Part shown: positions 9,578 through 20,264 of the stretch, piece by piece
Layout: every line of letters starts with the position of its first letter
Position numbering within the stretch: position 1 is the stretch's first letter
Source of the DNA: Rhodococcus sp. G-MC3
GTDB taxonomy: Bacteria; Actinomycetota; Actinomycetes; Mycobacteriales; Mycobacteriaceae
NCBI RefSeq assembly: GCF_030063335.1
Contig: NZ_JASISW010000023.1
Coordinates: 24,825 to 88,824 of the forward strand
Direction of reading: 5' to 3'
DNA: 64,000 nt
Position numbers and translations under genes: made by a program
Notes under the pieces: model-generated
Told to the model about the DNA's origin: nothing
Seen by the model: only the letters and a program-made list of their open reading frames with translations
The model's database searches: none

Positions 9578-10759
9578 CTACAACAGCGTGTGAGCGGCGC
9601 TCAGCCTGTTCACCGCCTCGCGAAGTACCGGTTCCGGAGAGCTGGCGAAGCACAGTCGAACCGAGCCGCCGTGCGCAGGCGTGTCGGCGAAGGCACGTCC
9701 GGGGACGAAGGCCACTCCGTTCTCCACGGCGCGCGTCAGCAGAGCCGTCGTGTCGGTGCAGTCGTGAAACGTCGTCCAGACGAACATCCCGCCTTTCGCA
9801 AGGGACGTGGTTGCCCTGTCTCCGAACGCGTCATGCAGGGCGTTGCGCAGCGCGGTGGCACGAATGCCGTATTCGGTGCGAAGTGTCGCAAGATGACCAT
9901 CGAGCCACTCAGTGTCCGCCAACATGTGCGCCGCCATCTGCTGCGTCATCGAGGAACCGCACAGGTCCGCACCCTGCTTGAGCAGTTCGACGGCATCGCA
10001 CACCGGCTTCGGAGCGATCAGCCATCCCACCCGCAGTGCCGGAGCGAGAATTTTCGACGCGCTCGACAGTCGGACGACGCGGTCGGTGTACGACGCAATG
10101 GGCGCCGGAGGTGCAGCGTCGAACCATATCTCGCCGTAGGGATCGTCCTCGAGTATCCAGAACCCGTAGCGGTCGGCAAGTTCGGCGAGATGCCTACGCC
10201 TGCGCTCCGAAATTGTCACCCCGCGTGGATTGTGGAAGTTACTCACAGTGTGGACAAGCGCGGGACGCAGGCCCGAGACGAGCCTGCGTTCGAGTTCACC
10301 GGTGTCCATACCGTCGTCGGTGATCGGTATCGCCCGAACGTCGGCGTCGGCAATCGAAAAGACTTGCAACGCACCAGTATAAGCTGGTTCGTCGACGACG
10401 ACGATCGATCCCGGATCGAGCAGCGCCTGAGCGACGAGCGTCAGCGCCTGTTGGGATCCGTGGGTGATGACGACCTCGGACGCGTCGACGATTCGTCCCA
10501 TCAGCGTGGATTCGCGGGAAGCGACCACTTCACGCAGCGTGCGCCACCCGGAGGTTTCGCTGTACTGGACAGCTGACGACTCCGCTAGAACATCAGCCGA
10601 TGCCTCTCGAATACGTTGCACGGGAATCAGTTCTGTCGCCGGCAAACCGCCCGCGAGGCTGATGACGTCGTCGCGCGCCGTCAAGGACAGTAAGTCCCGG
10701 ATGGCAGAACTCTTGATCGAGCCGACGCGTGCGGACAATGCGGGTACGGATGTTGCCAT
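9578..10759 (-). CDS. PLP-dependent aminotransferase, class I/II
   Basis: A fold-type I aminotransferase whose closest look is the 2-aminoadipate/MocR-type group without a DNA-binding domain. The start is taken at ATG 10759 (MATSVPALSARVGSIKSSAI) because GGGAG lies about 7 bases upstream; the open frame extends 33 codons further. The PLP lysine is in SSASKILAPALRVGW, and SNFHNPRGVTISERRR is the usual substrate/cofactor loop. The length of 393 residues is typical. It stands alone between the glpK remnant and lpdA. Substrate is unknown; an amino-acid or keto-acid transamination is expected. Confidence 0.82.
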   Translation of the reverse strand: MATSVPALSARVGSIKSSAIRDLLSLTARDDVISLAGGLPATELIPVQRIREASADVLAESSAVQYSETSGWRTLREVVASRESTLMGRIVDASEVVITHGSQQALTLVAQALLDPGSIVVVDEPAYTGALQVFSIADADVRAIPITDDGMDTGELERRLVSGLRPALVHTVSNFHNPRGVTISERRRRHLAELADRYGFWILEDDPYGEIWFDAAPPAPIASYTDRVVRLSSASKILAPALRVGWLIAPKPVCDAVELLKQGADLCGSSMTQQMAAHMLADTEWLDGHLATLRTEYGIRATALRNALHDAFGDRATTSLAKGGMFVWTTFHDCTDTTALLTRAVENGVAFVPGRAFADTPAHGGSVRLCFASSPEPVLREAVNRLSAAHTLL

Positions 10760-10953
10760 GGGATGCTCCCAGCGTCGGTGTCGGGATGAACGAGCTACCC
10801 AAGGATCGACTGGGGAGTGATGGTGCCGCGTGGTGGTCGGCTCATTCCACAATGTCACGACATTTCAGAACATGAAACCTGCATCCCACAAAATGGGATT
10901 CGGTTGGTGGCACGGAAGAGCGCCTCCGAAGCGACTCATCCGTGCCGCGGGGT

Positions 10954-12357
10954 CTAGTCGAGGTCGTCGTGGCGCATCAGCTGACGTGCGGCCTCGGTGA
11001 TGGAACCTGTCAGCGACGGGTAGACCGAGAACGTAGCAGCGAGATCGTTCACCGACAGATTGTTCTGGACCGCCATCGCGATCGGCAGAATCAGCTCGGA
11101 CGCGGTCGGAGCGACGACGACTCCGCCGATGACGACACCGGTTGCCGGCCGGCAGAAGATCTTCACGAAACCACGCTTGAGCCCGGACATCTTGGCCCGT
11201 GGATTGGTACTGAGCGGAAGCATCACCGTCCGAGCCGGCACATCACCCTTGTCGATCGCCGACTGGCTCACGCCGACGGACGCGATCTCCGGCCGCGTGA
11301 ACACTGCCGACGCCACCGTCTTCAGCTTGATCGGAGTGACACCCTCGCCCAGCGCGTGATACATCGCGATACGGCCCTGCATTGCGGCGACAGATGCGAG
11401 TGGCAGGAGGCCGGTGCAGTCGCCCGCGGCGTAAATGCCCGCAACCGAGGTTCGAGAGACTCGGTCCACCCGCAGGTAGCCGCCGCGATCCAGCTCGATT
11501 CCGACTTTCTCCAGACCGAGCCCTGACGTGTTGGGAACCGAACCGACAGTCATCAGTGCGTGGCTTCCTTCGACCGTGCGGCCGTCGGCGAGCTTGACGA
11601 TCACGCCGCTCTCGGTGCGCTCGACCGCTTCGGCGCGGGCGTGCTTGACGAGCGTCACTCCCCGCTCGTTGAACGCATCCTCCAGCACGAGTGCTGCGTC
11701 CTCGTCCTCGTGAGGCAGCACGCGGTCACGGCTCGATACGGCCGTGACCTTCACCCCCATCTCGGTGTAAGCCGAGACGAACTCTGCGCCGGTGACGCCG
11801 GATCCTACGACGATCAGGTGCTCGGGCAAAGCGTCCAAATCGTAGAGCTGACGCCAGTTGAGGATGCGTTCGCCGTCGGGCTCCGCACCTTTGAGGACTC
11901 TGGGGCTTGCACCGGTGGAGATCAGTACGACGTCGGCGTCGAGAATCCGCTCGGAGCCGTCGGCGAGGGTGGCACGAATCTGATGCGCTGCCATCCCCAC
12001 CTGTGTATCGATCATCTCGGCGCGACCGGAAATCAGCTCGACGCCTACCGAACGAACCCGGGCGGCAATATCGGCGGACTGTGCCTGAGCAAGGCTCTTC
12101 ACGCGCTCGTGGATCTGCGGAAGCGAAATCGCCGCCTGCGATGGGTCGAGCGAAATACCGAGGTCGCTCGCCCTCCGCATTTCGGTTCGAATACCGGTCG
12201 AGGCGATGAATGTCTTCGATGGCACACAGTCCCACAGAACGCAGGCGCCACCGATCCCCTCCGAATCGACCAGCGTCACCGTTCCCCCGTGCTGCGCCGC
12301 CACCAGTGCTGCCTCGTACCCTGCGGGTCCGCCACCGATGATCACGATCCGGCTCAT
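10954..12357 (-). CDS. lpdA: LpdA-type NAD(P)H:quinone reductase flavoprotein
   Basis: The protein belongs to the pyridine nucleotide-disulphide oxidoreductase family: FAD site IVIIGGGPAGYEAAL at the N-terminus, cysteine pair in GGACVLWDCVPSK, second nucleotide site VVGSGVTGAEFVSAY, and C-terminal FAD loop IYAAGDCTG. Near the C-terminus VYPSLTGSITEA replaces the HxHPT catalytic motif of true lipoamide dehydrogenases. That agrees with the mycobacterial LpdA (Rv3303c), which reduces quinones rather than lipoamide. Length 467 residues is normal. Gene order glpD-lpdA-cyclotransferase is as in Mycobacterium. It is divergently arranged from the gene at 12529. Confidence 0.9.
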   Translation of the reverse strand: MSRIVIIGGGPAGYEAALVAAQHGGTVTLVDSEGIGGACVLWDCVPSKTFIASTGIRTEMRRASDLGISLDPSQAAISLPQIHERVKSLAQAQSADIAARVRSVGVELISGRAEMIDTQVGMAAHQIRATLADGSERILDADVVLISTGASPRVLKGAEPDGERILNWRQLYDLDALPEHLIVVGSGVTGAEFVSAYTEMGVKVTAVSSRDRVLPHEDEDAALVLEDAFNERGVTLVKHARAEAVERTESGVIVKLADGRTVEGSHALMTVGSVPNTSGLGLEKVGIELDRGGYLRVDRVSRTSVAGIYAAGDCTGLLPLASVAAMQGRIAMYHALGEGVTPIKLKTVASAVFTRPEIASVGVSQSAIDKGDVPARTVMLPLSTNPRAKMSGLKRGFVKIFCRPATGVVIGGVVVAPTASELILPIAMAVQNNLSVNDLAATFSVYPSLTGSITEAARQLMRHDDLD

Positions 12358-12528
12358 TTATCCTCTTCCAGAAATGGGAACTTTCGGGCTCTGTCGGAGT
12401 CAACGGTATTCCAGTGACGGCCGCCGCGCATCGGTAAGGATTACTTCACTTCGTCTCGAGCTGGGAGAACGCGCCGGACGAGGGTCGCCCCGCGACCCCG
12501 GAATCGCCGACGGTTTAGGCTGGCCGAC

Positions 12529-12993
12529 GTGCCAATCTATGCCGCGTACGGATCGAACATGCATCCAGAGCAGATGTTGCAGCGTTGCCCGCACTCTCCC
12601 CTGTCCGGAACAGGGTGGCTGCACGGATGGCGGCTGACGTTCGGAGGCGGCGACATCGGGTGGGAAGGAGCGCTGGCGACGGTCGCACCCGACCCGGACG
12701 AAAAAGTTTTCGTCGTCCTCTACGACGTCTCGGTCGAGGACGAGGAGAGCCTGGATCGCTGGGAAGGCTCCGAACTCGGCATTCATCGCAAGGTGCGGCT
12801 CCGCATCGACACCGCCGATGGTCCGGTGCTGGCCTGGTTGTACGTCCTCGATGCCTATGAGGGTGGATTGCCCTCCGCCCGCTACCTCGGCGTCATGGCA
12901 GAAGCAGCGGAGATCGCCGGAGCTCCCGCCGAATACGTTCGTGGACTCCGCACCCGAAACAGCCGCAACGTCGGGCCCGGAACCACCAGCTAG
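12529..12993 (+). CDS. Gamma-glutamylcyclotransferase-like protein (Rv3304-type)
   Basis: The 154-residue product begins PIYAAYGSNMHPEQM, the YGSNM loop of the gamma-glutamylcyclotransferase/AIG2-like beta-barrel fold, and continues with a Glu-containing core (YDVSVEDEESLDRWEG). Members either cyclise gamma-glutamyl amines or have unknown chemistry. The GTG start at 12529 is the only one that keeps the N-terminal YGSNM strand. It is divergent from lpdA and converges with the first amidohydrolase, overlapping its stop by a few bases. The location corresponds to Rv3304 in M. tuberculosis. Confidence 0.8.
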   Translation: MPIYAAYGSNMHPEQMLQRCPHSPLSGTGWLHGWRLTFGGGDIGWEGALATVAPDPDEKVFVVLYDVSVEDEESLDRWEGSELGIHRKVRLRIDTADGPVLAWLYVLDAYEGGLPSARYLGVMAEAAEIAGAPAEYVRGLRTRNSRNVGPGTTS

Positions 12994-14153
12994 TTGGGGT
13001 CGAGCGCGATGCTCGTCATGACTTTCACGCCGACGGAGAGAGCTCGTTCGTCGAGGTCGAACGTCGGTTGATGGATGTCGAGCTGAGGGCCGGTACCTGA
13101 CCAGACCCCCAACCGTGCCATCGCGCCCGGCACTTCTTCCAGGTACCACGAGAAGTCTTCACCGCCGCCCGATTGCGCTGTGTTTGCCAACGCAGCGGGC
13201 CCGACTCGCCGTATCGCGTTCTCGAACGTCCTGGTCGCGGCTGCATCGTTGACGACAGGCGGAACCCCGCGCTTGTAGTGCAGCTGGAACCGCACGCCCG
13301 TCGGCGCGAGTAGACCGGTGACGATCTCCTTCACCATCGGCTCCAGTAGTGCCCACGTTTCGTGGTCACCGGTCCGCACGGTGCCGGTGAGCATTCCGGA
13401 CTGCGGGATCGCATTGGGGGCTTGCCCTGCCACGACGGCACCCCACACCATCACAGTGCTGGTACGCGGATCGATTCGACGGCTCAGCATGCCAGGCAGG
13501 CCGGTGATCACGGTGCCCAGCGCGTAGACGAGGTCGGTCGTCAGGTGCGGACGTGAGGTGTGCCCACCGGGTGAATCAAGGCGGAGTTCGACGGTGTCGG
13601 CTGCCGAGGTGATCGCGCCCACCCGCACACCGACCTTGCCTGCTTCGAGGCGCGGATCGCAGTGCAAGGCGAAAATTTTGGAGACGTTCACCATGGCGCC
13701 TGCCGCGACGGCGTCGAGGGCACCGCCCGGCATGACTTCCTCTGCGGGCTGGAAGAGCAACCGCACGCCGAAGGGGAGCGAGGGTAGTGACGCCAACGCC
13801 AACGCCGTTCCGAGCAGAACCGTCGTGTGCGCGTCGTGGCCGCACGCGTGCGAGACACCGGGAACCGTCGAACTGTAGGTCGCTCCGGTGAACTCCTGCA
13901 GTGGAAGAGCATCCATGTCCGCCCGCAACGCGACACGTGGTCCACTCGGTCCGATATCGCAGATCAGTCCGGTTCCGCCGGGTAGAAGCTTCGGCGACAG
14001 ACCGGCGGCTTCCAGCTTCTCGACGACGAAGGCCGTGGTCGCGAATTCCTGACGAGCGAGCTCGGGATTGGCGTGTATATGCCTGCGCCACTGCGACAGA
14101 TCGTCTGCGTGGTCGACGAGCCACTTCCCGATGAGAGCAAAGTTGTCGATCAT
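12990..14153 (-). CDS. amiA1: M20 family amidohydrolase (AmiA1-like)
   Basis: A zinc-dependent amidohydrolase/peptidase of family M20 (aminoacylase, indole-acetyl-amino-acid hydrolase group). Visible metal and catalytic elements: DMDALP near residue 79, HACGHDAHTTVLLG near 102, and FQPAEEVMPGG near 133, including the general-base Glu pair. The length of 387 residues is typical and there is no signal peptide. It overlaps the upstream paralogue by 4 bp (ATGA), so the two are translationally coupled. The pair is the equivalent of amiA1-amiB1 in Mycobacterium. Natural substrate unknown. Confidence 0.88.
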   Translation of the reverse strand: MIDNFALIGKWLVDHADDLSQWRRHIHANPELARQEFATTAFVVEKLEAAGLSPKLLPGGTGLICDIGPSGPRVALRADMDALPLQEFTGATYSSTVPGVSHACGHDAHTTVLLGTALALASLPSLPFGVRLLFQPAEEVMPGGALDAVAAGAMVNVSKIFALHCDPRLEAGKVGVRVGAITSAADTVELRLDSPGGHTSRPHLTTDLVYALGTVITGLPGMLSRRIDPRTSTVMVWGAVVAGQAPNAIPQSGMLTGTVRTGDHETWALLEPMVKEIVTGLLAPTGVRFQLHYKRGVPPVVNDAAATRTFENAIRRVGPAALANTAQSGGGEDFSWYLEEVPGAMARLGVWSGTGPQLDIHQPTFDLDERALSVGVKVMTSIALDPN

Positions 14154-15310
14154 CTTTTCGCCACACCGTCCAGTAGACGCGCGCGGACATCGACATCCTC
14201 CGACGCACGAATTACCGTGCGCGCCAGCAACTTGGCACCGTCGAGCACAGCGTCGTCAGCGGATTCGGTGACGCACGCCGCAGCGAACTCAGGCTGATGC
14301 GTCACCGCGCCCCTCGAATCCAACCCGATCACCGGGTGAATCCCGGGTAGAACTTGCGTCACGTTTCCCATGTCGGTGCTGCCCAGAGGGCGAAATCCTT
14401 CCAATTCAGGTGCGAGCGGTTGTCGGCCGATAGCTTCGGCTTCGAGGCGGTAGGTCGCTGCCAACCAAGGATCTGGGCGCAGCTCCGCATACGTCGGAGA
14501 CACCGTCCTTATGTCGTGAGTACACCCGGTGGCCAGTGCGCCCGCCGCGAAGCAGGCAAAGGCTTTCGTCGTCAGCGCAGCCAGGGACTCGGAGGTGTGA
14601 GCGCGCAGGTAGTACAGAAGCTCCGCGTGACCGGGGACGATATTGGGCGCGAGACCGCCGTCGCTGACGATGCCGTGGAGTTGCTGCCCCGGCGCTAGAT
14701 GTTGACGGAGCAAACCGATGGCGACCTGGCTGATGGTCACGGCATCGCCTGCGTTGATCCCCCATTCAGGGGCCGCCGAGGCGTGCGCGGCGCGGCCGGT
14801 GAACCGCACAGCCACGTCCGACAGAGCCAACGAAGTGGCGCCGACGATGTCGAACGGACCTGGATGAATCATCAGTGCCGCTGCGACGCCATCGAACACA
14901 CCGCGCTCGAGCATCAGTACTTTGCCGCCGCCACTCTCCTCGGCGGGAGTACCGAGAAGCTTGACGGTGATGCCCAGCCTCTCCGCAAGCGGAGCGAGCG
15001 CAATGGCAGCTCCCACCGCCGATGCCGCAATGATGTTGTGTCCGCACGCATGACCGATTTCCGGCAGGGCGTCGTATTCGGCGCAGATGCCGATGACCAG
15101 TTCGCCGCTACCGAACGTGCCGGTGAAGGCAGTGGCCATATCGGCGACGCCGGTGTCGATCTCGAAATCGTGAGCTCGCAGCAGTTCGCAGACCTTCGCG
15201 GCGCTCCGATACTCCTCGAAGGCCAATTCCGGCTCGGAATGTATCGAATGCGACAGCGCAATCAGGTCGGTTGCAGCACGCTGCACACCTGCATCGGTCT
15301 CATCGATCAC
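14150..15310 (-). CDS. amiB1: M20 family amidohydrolase (AmiB1-like)
   Basis: A second M20 amidohydrolase, 386 residues, of the PM20D2-like branch. Metal-binding and catalytic motifs are [16 protein letters not shown] near residue 83 and [11 protein letters not shown] near 120. It lies directly upstream of the amiA1-like gene with an ATGA overlap, and the two share only moderate similarity, suggesting an old duplication with different substrates. The order upstream-amiB1, downstream-amiA1 is that of M. tuberculosis. Cytoplasmic; no leader peptide seen. Confidence 0.87.
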   Translation of the reverse strand: MIDETDAGVQRAATDLIALSHSIHSEPELAFEEYRSAAKVCELLRAHDFEIDTGVADMATAFTGTFGSGELVIGICAEYDALPEIGHACGHNIIAASAVGAAIALAPLAERLGITVKLLGTPAEESGGGKVLMLERGVFDGVAAALMIHPGPFDIVGATSLALSDVAVRFTGRAAHASAAPEWGINAGDAVTISQVAIGLLRQHLAPGQQLHGIVSDGGLAPNIVPGHAELLYYLRAHTSESLAALTTKAFACFAAGALATGCTHDIRTVSPTYAELRPDPWLAATYRLEAEAIGRQPLAPELEGFRPLGSTDMGNVTQVLPGIHPVIGLDSRGAVTHQPEFAAACVTESADDAVLDGAKLLARTVIRASEDVDVRARLLDGVAKR

Positions 15311-15328
15311 CGACCCAGTCTGTCACTA

Positions 15329-16033
15329 CTACTTTCCGAAGCTGAAGTTGCTGTCGTCGGTCGGAGTGTTCAGTGCCGTGAGAACGTCGACGTGAATGCT
15401 GCGCTTGATGCCCGCGAGGTTCTTGCCATGGGTACTTGTCAGCCCTGCCGCTCGCTCGACCGCAGACGAGAGCACCTCGTCCTCGGCCACGGCGAGCTCT
15501 GCAATTCCGGCTGCCACGGCGTCGGCGCCGCCGAAACGCTTACCGGTGGTCATGGCTTCGACCGCAGTCTGCTTGGGAAGCCGGCTGTTCACCAGAGCGG
15601 ACATTCCGATCGTGAACGGCATGTTGAGGTTGACCTCCGGAAGACAGTAGAAGCCGCGGTCGGCGCGAACCACACGGAAGTCGTGCGCAGTGGCCAGCAT
15701 CGCTCCTGCACCGAACGCGTGGCCTTGAACTGCGGCGATCGTGGCCATCGGGAACTCGAGCAGACGCGTGTACAGCGTGTGGACCCGATCGAGATACCAG
15801 GTGATCTTGTCCAGGTTGGCGAACAGCCAGTCGGTGTCGAGGCCGTTGGTGAAGAACTTGCCGGTTGCGGTGGTGACCAATGCAGCGGGGCCCTCGGTTG
15901 CCTCGACCTCGTCCAGCAGTACGTGGACGGCGTCGATCCAGTCGGGACTGAAGCGGTTCTCGTTGTGCTCGGGACCGTCCTTGTCGCCGAGAAACAAAAT
16001 GTGGACGTCACCGTTGCGTTCGAGATAAGGCAT
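15329..16033 (-). CDS. Enoyl-CoA hydratase/isomerase family protein
   Basis: A crotonase-fold protein of 234 residues. The oxyanion-hole region is visible as [12 protein letters not shown] near residue 57 and [20 protein letters not shown] near 99. The hydratase catalytic glutamates are not placed as in EchA-type hydratases; [20 protein letters not shown] looks more like the enoyl-CoA delta-isomerase branch. It is upstream of the amidohydrolase pair on the same strand (18 bp gap) and divergent from deoD. Likely role: moving double bonds during unsaturated fatty acid oxidation. Confidence 0.82.
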   Translation of the reverse strand: MPYLERNGDVHILFLGDKDGPEHNENRFSPDWIDAVHVLLDEVEATEGPAALVTTATGKFFTNGLDTDWLFANLDKITWYLDRVHTLYTRLLEFPMATIAAVQGHAFGAGAMLATAHDFRVVRADRGFYCLPEVNLNMPFTIGMSALVNSRLPKQTAVEAMTTGKRFGGADAVAAGIAELAVAEDEVLSSAVERAAGLTSTHGKNLAGIKRSIHVDVLTALNTPTDDSNFSFGK

Positions 16034-16138
16034 GAGCGGATACTACCCGGGGGTAACTTCCGAACAAATGCCCATGGCGACTACTGCTCATGCATGCCTT
16101 CGCGCACATCGCCAGCCCATCTCCTAGGGTTGTCACCC

Positions 16139-16966
16139 GTGGGAACAACTGATGCACACGAAGCCGATCCGACCGTCGACCCGAAGGGCGCGGCCGCCAC
16201 TGCTGCCGCTGCGATAGCCGAGGCGACCGGCGTCGCTGCGCACTCGGTGGCGATCGTGCTCGGGTCCGGATGGCAGGCCGCGGCCGACCGGTTCGGCGAG
16301 CCGACGGCGACCCTCCGGATGGTCGACCTACCCGGTTTCGCACCGCCGTCGGCGGCGGGCCACTCGGGCACCATCACCTCGGTGAACGTGGACGGTACCC
16401 ACACTCTGCTATTGCAGGGACGCACTCACGCGTACGAGGGCCACGAACTTCGGCGAGTCGTGCACCCAGTGCGCACGGCAATCGCGAGCGGAGTGAGCAC
16501 CGTGGTGTTGACCAACGCAGCAGGAGGCATTCGCGACGGCATGAACGTCGGGCAACCGGTACTGATCTCCGATCATCTGAACCTGACTGCCCGGTCGCCG
16601 TTGATCGGTGCCGAATTCGTGGATCTGGTCGACGCCTACTCCCCTGAACTGCGCGAACTCGCCCGCAGCATCGATCCATCGCTCGAAGAGGGCGTGTACG
16701 CGGGCCTTCCGGGCCCGCACTACGAGACGCCGGCCGAGATACGCATGCTTCGCACCATCGGCGCCGACCTCGTGGGGATGTCGACGGTGCACGAGACTAT
16801 TGCCGCACGTGCCCTCGGTGCGCGCGTACTGGGAGTTTCCCTTGTCACAAACCTGGCGGCGGGAATGACCGGCGAGCACCTCGACCACAAAGAAGTGTTG
16901 GAGGCGGGCAAGGCATCGGCATCGCGCATGGGCGAACTGCTACACCGACTGGTGTCGATGCTGTGA
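16139..16966 (+). CDS. deoD: Purine nucleoside phosphorylase
   Basis: The enzyme cleaves purine (deoxy)nucleosides with phosphate to the free base and (deoxy)ribose 1-phosphate. Motifs of the trimeric PNP family are present: [14 protein letters not shown] (phosphate site), [20 protein letters not shown], the substrate strand [15 protein letters not shown] and [19 protein letters not shown] place the start at GTG 16139 ([12 protein letters not shown]) because it gives a family-like length of 275 residues; the frame itself is open much further upstream. The 3' end overlaps the pmmB start by 4 bp (GTGA). Order deoD-pmmB-upp as in Mycobacterium. Confidence 0.92.
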   Translation: MGTTDAHEADPTVDPKGAAATAAAAIAEATGVAAHSVAIVLGSGWQAAADRFGEPTATLRMVDLPGFAPPSAAGHSGTITSVNVDGTHTLLLQGRTHAYEGHELRRVVHPVRTAIASGVSTVVLTNAAGGIRDGMNVGQPVLISDHLNLTARSPLIGAEFVDLVDAYSPELRELARSIDPSLEEGVYAGLPGPHYETPAEIRMLRTIGADLVGMSTVHETIAARALGARVLGVSLVTNLAAGMTGEHLDHKEVLEAGKASASRMGELLHRLVSML

Positions 16967-18564
16967 CATCCACACTTTCCGAACAGGTTTCCGAGTGGAT
17001 CGCCGGCGACCCCGATCCGCTCACCCGCGAAGAATTGTCGGAACTCTCCGAAGACGAACTGGCCGAACGTTTTCGGGCGCCACTGAGCTTCGGCACCGCA
17101 GGCCTCCGCGGGGAAGTGCGCGGCGGGCCTAACGGAATGAACGTCGCGGTCGTCGTGCGTACGTCCGCTGGGATCTGCGCCTGGCTGCAAAAGAAATGCC
17201 TCGGCGGGTCGACAGTCGTCGTCGGACGGGACGCCAGGCACGGATCCGAATCGTTCGCTGCTGCCGCCGCCGAAACATTCGCCGCGCATGGTTTTACGGT
17301 CGTGCTACTTCCCCGACCGCTTCCGACCCCGGTTCTCGCGTTTGCGGTACGCGCTCTGGACGCCGATCTCGGGGTGCAGATCACCGCGTCCCACAATCCT
17401 GCTGCCGACAACGGCTACAAGGTCTACCTCCGAGGCGGCGCCCAGCTCGTTCCTCCCGCAGACCGAGAGATCGAAGCAGAGATCGCTGCGATAGGTCCAG
17501 CCGTCGACGTGCCGAGAACGTTCGTCTCCCCCGGCGGCTCGGACATCACCGCACGGTATCTCGACAGGCTTCCGGCACTCGTTCGATCGACCGAGCGGGG
17601 CATAAGAATTGCCCTGACTCCACTGCACGGCGTGGGCGGTGAAGTAGCACTCACAGCGCTCCGAGGACTCGGCTTCCACGACATCCACCTCGTGGAAGCC
17701 CAATTCGAACCCGACCCGGAATTTCCCACCGTCGCGTTCCCCAATCCGGAGGAGCCAGGAGCTGCCGACGCGCTTCTCGCTCTTGCTGCGGAAGTCGATG
17801 CCGACCTGGCGATCGCGCTCGATCCTGACGCCGATCGGTGCGCGATCGGAGTGCCGACCACGACCGGGTGGAGGATGCTCAGCGGCGACGAGACCGGAGC
17901 ACTTCTTGCAGAGCACATTCTGCAGTCGGCACCGCCGAACTCGTTGGTCGCCAATACCATCGTTTCCTCGCAGCTACTGTCGGCATTGGCCCCGGCCCGC
18001 GGAGCTCGATACGCACGAACACTCACGGGTTTCAAGTGGCTCGTACGCGCCGGATCCGGGCTCGTGTACGCGTACGAGGAAGCGATCGGGCATTGCGTCG
18101 ATCCAACCTTCGTCAACGACAAGGACGGGATCTCCGCCGCTGTCGTCCTCGCGGACTACACGGCGTCACTGAAGGCCGAAAAGCGCACCCTCACCGATGT
18201 TCTCGATGATCTCGCTGTCGAATTCGGCGTCCATTTCGGCGCCCAGGTCTCGAAACGGGTGGACGAACTCACCGAGATCGAGCAGCTCATGGAACGCCTG
18301 CGCGCCGATCCTCCGACCGAACTGGCGGGACGTGCGGTCACCGTCACCGACTTGCTGGCCAAACGTGGACCGCTCAGGACCGATGCCGTCGAAATCGTCG
18401 GAGACGGCGTGCGCGTCATCGTCCGGCCGTCGGGTACCGAACCGAAGGTCAAGGCCTATCTCGAGGTGGTGGTGCCATCGCCCAGCAGCAAGATTCTTCC
18501 CGTTGCTCGGGCCGAAGCAGGCGGGATTCTCGAGGAGCTTCGGAGGTTCGCCCGCGCTTTGTGA
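16963..18564 (+). CDS. pmmB: Phosphomannomutase/phosphoglucomutase-type enzyme
   Basis: An alpha-D-phosphohexomutase family member of 533 residues. The phosphoserine loop is [13 protein letters not shown] (about residues 143-155), the metal-binding loop is [10 protein letters not shown] (near 287), the sugar-binding loop EEAIGHCVD (near 372) and the phosphate-binding loop [13 protein letters not shown] (near 487). Together with deoD in one operon it would probably handle ribose or deoxyribose phosphate (phosphopentomutase-like) as well as hexose phosphates; the family cannot be resolved further by eye. It starts with GTG within the deoD stop and is followed by a hairpin terminator. Confidence 0.9.
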   Translation: MTSTLSEQVSEWIAGDPDPLTREELSELSEDELAERFRAPLSFGTAGLRGEVRGGPNGMNVAVVVRTSAGICAWLQKKCLGGSTVVVGRDARHGSESFAAAAAETFAAHGFTVVLLPRPLPTPVLAFAVRALDADLGVQITASHNPAADNGYKVYLRGGAQLVPPADREIEAEIAAIGPAVDVPRTFVSPGGSDITARYLDRLPALVRSTERGIRIALTPLHGVGGEVALTALRGLGFHDIHLVEAQFEPDPEFPTVAFPNPEEPGAADALLALAAEVDADLAIALDPDADRCAIGVPTTTGWRMLSGDETGALLAEHILQSAPPNSLVANTIVSSQLLSALAPARGARYARTLTGFKWLVRAGSGLVYAYEEAIGHCVDPTFVNDKDGISAAVVLADYTASLKAEKRTLTDVLDDLAVEFGVHFGAQVSKRVDELTEIEQLMERLRADPPTELAGRAVTVTDLLAKRGPLRTDAVEIVGDGVRVIVRPSGTEPKVKAYLEVVVPSPSSKILPVARAEAGGILEELRRFARAL

Positions 18565-18596
18565 GCGGAAATACGTCTCAGGGGACGTATTTCCGC
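18565..18596. terminator. Hairpin terminator between pmmB and the convergent DUF2797 gene
   Basis: GCGGAAATACGTC (18565-18577) is exactly repeated in reverse complement at 18584-18596 with a 6-base loop. It lies 1 bp after the pmmB stop and just before the end of the convergent gene, so it can serve both strands. Confidence 0.75.
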
Positions 18597-18612
18597 GCAC
18601 GTGCGCGGAGCG

Positions 18613-19515
18613 CTAGAACAACGCCGACTGCACCGCGGGGAGCTCGGAGGTGAAGTCGCCGAACCGAACTCGGCGACCTTTGAGCTCATGCAGATCGACG
18701 ACGTACGACGCGGTATCGATCGTCACGATCGCGGCTTGGCCGATGCACGCGTCGACCGTGAATCCGTGTTTGCCCACGGTCAGGTCACTCGGATACGCAA
18801 CCCTGTTGCCCGAGGCCAGATCCCGGAAGCCTGCGACGCGCCATGACTCGTCGACGACGCGGTGTCCCGATTCTTCGGCATCGGGCCGAAGTAACTCGCG
18901 TACTCGATCCGCGAGACGGGCGGTCGCAGCTTCGAGCCTGACGGTGTCGACGGGCACGGCAAGGGCCGCAGCCTTCGCCGATGACCGGACAGACTGACGT
19001 ACCTGCATTTCCTCGGTCACGCGATCCTCGAGGACACGAATAATCTTCCCGTCCTGTGCCCACGCCACATAGCGCGCGCAGATGGCGCCCTGCTCGGCGA
19101 GTCTGCCCCATTTGCGTGTGTCTGCCGCAGTCCCGACCTTGTGCACGCCGTTGGCGAACGTCGCGATGTAGAGCCAGTGAGGCTGCATCACATGGGCTTC
19201 GAGCGCGCTCGAGACGAACCCACCTCGGTGAATGGTGTGAACGAAACGAAAGCTGTCCTTCGACTCGCACTGCTCGCACTGTGATCCCACCTCGACGGGC
19301 CGCTGCTTCGGACACGGCACGTATTCGGACGGCCCGCCCTTCTTGAACGCAACCCGTCCGGTGCACCATCTACCCGGACCCAGCGCCTCGAATCCGATGC
19401 GAGTGCCGCGCAGCTCGACATGACCGACTTCTTTGGTATCCACGTCGACGATCCGCAGGCGCGGATCGCCGTCAGTGGCCGGCCAGGTGACTCCGAGAAC
19501 CAGCGACGTGCTCAG
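18613..19515 (-). CDS. DUF2797 family protein with apparent CTG start
   Basis: The sequence of about 300 residues matches the DUF2797 type: N-terminal [12 protein letters not shown], cysteine cluster with CPKQRP and CEQCES (a probable zinc site), then the conserved [19 protein letters not shown] and [11 protein letters not shown] blocks, which recall a GIY-YIG-like core. Function is unknown. No ATG, GTG or TTG lies between the upp stop and the conserved N-terminal strand. A CTG at 19515-19513 overlaps the upp stop as CTGA, mimicking the usual NTGA coupling, so I take it as the start. The next GTG would remove about 25 conserved residues. It is the second gene of the upp operon. Confidence 0.75.
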   Translation of the reverse strand: MSTSLVLGVTWPATDGDPRLRIVDVDTKEVGHVELRGTRIGFEALGPGRWCTGRVAFKKGGPSEYVPCPKQRPVEVGSQCEQCESKDSFRFVHTIHRGGFVSSALEAHVMQPHWLYIATFANGVHKVGTAADTRKWGRLAEQGAICARYVAWAQDGKIIRVLEDRVTEEMQVRQSVRSSAKAAALAVPVDTVRLEAATARLADRVRELLRPDAEESGHRVVDESWRVAGFRDLASGNRVAYPSDLTVGKHGFTVDACIGQAAIVTIDTASYVVDLHELKGRRVRFGDFTSELPAVQSALF

Positions 19516-20135
19516 CGCGGACCGAACTGCCGGTCGCCGGCATCGCCGAGTCCAGGAACGATGAAGGCATTCTCGTTGAGTCCGTCGTCGACGCTTGCTG
19601 CGACGAGTCGAACCGGCAGTCCCGACGCCTCGAGCGCGGCAACACCCTCGGGCGCTGCCACGACGCAGATCGCGGTGACGTCGGCGGCGCCTCGTTCGAC
19701 GAGCAGCTCGATGGTGTGCACCATCGACCCGCCGGTCGCGAGCATCGGATCGAGGACATACACAGGTGTGGTCGACAGGTCGTCGGGAAGCGATTCCATG
19801 TACGGCACCGGCTGATGGGTTTCTTCGTCGCGTGCGATTCCAACGAATCCGACCCGCGACTGTGGGATCAGTCCGCTGGCCTTCTCGACCATGCCCAGAC
19901 CCGCCCGCAAGACCGGGACGAGCAGCGGCGGACGTGACAACCGGGTACCCGTGGTGGTGGCTACCGGCGTCTTGACATCGAAATTCTCGATCGCGGCATC
20001 GCGGGTTGCCTCGTACACCAGCATGTGGGTGAGCTGGCGGAGTGCGGACCGAAATGTCGCGTTGTCGCTGCGCTCGTCGCGCATCGTCGTGAGCAGTGCA
20101 GCGGCCAGTGGGTGATCGACCACATGAGTTTCCAT
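19512..20135 (-). CDS. upp: Uracil phosphoribosyltransferase
   Basis: The enzyme converts uracil and PRPP to UMP in pyrimidine salvage. It has 207 residues, normal for the family. The PRPP loop is [21 protein letters not shown] (about residues 126-146), and the uracil-binding C-terminal part is [15 protein letters not shown]. The N-terminal EVMTEAVVHHPL-like region reads [15 protein letters not shown]. It is the first gene of a two-gene transcript with the DUF2797 gene. It is divergent from the type VII secretion-like operon starting at 20265. Confidence 0.95.
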   Translation of the reverse strand: METHVVDHPLAAALLTTMRDERSDNATFRSALRQLTHMLVYEATRDAAIENFDVKTPVATTTGTRLSRPPLLVPVLRAGLGMVEKASGLIPQSRVGFVGIARDEETHQPVPYMESLPDDLSTTPVYVLDPMLATGGSMVHTIELLVERGAADVTAICVVAAPEGVAALEASGLPVRLVAASVDDGLNENAFIVPGLGDAGDRQFGPR

Positions 20136-20264
20136 TCTTGAAGGATAAATGCGGGAACCGATCGGCGTTCACGTGCGTCGAAACCTGTGAAGGAACTTTC
20201 TTGCGCTGTACGCAAACTGCTCAGCTCGGCACTTCACGGCTCGAATTTCTCAGGGGGATGGACG

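Noticed and set aside
14699..16138. Long plus-strand frame upstream of deoD
   Set aside because: It runs opposite to the amidohydrolase and enoyl-CoA hydratase genes and has no family pattern until deoD begins; high GC keeps it open.
18613..20172. A single 519-residue frame covering the DUF2797 gene and upp region
   Set aside because: Its first 219 codons are the antisense-compatible shadow of upp and have an Arg/His-rich composition; upp itself is clear in another frame, so only the C-terminal 300 codons are real.
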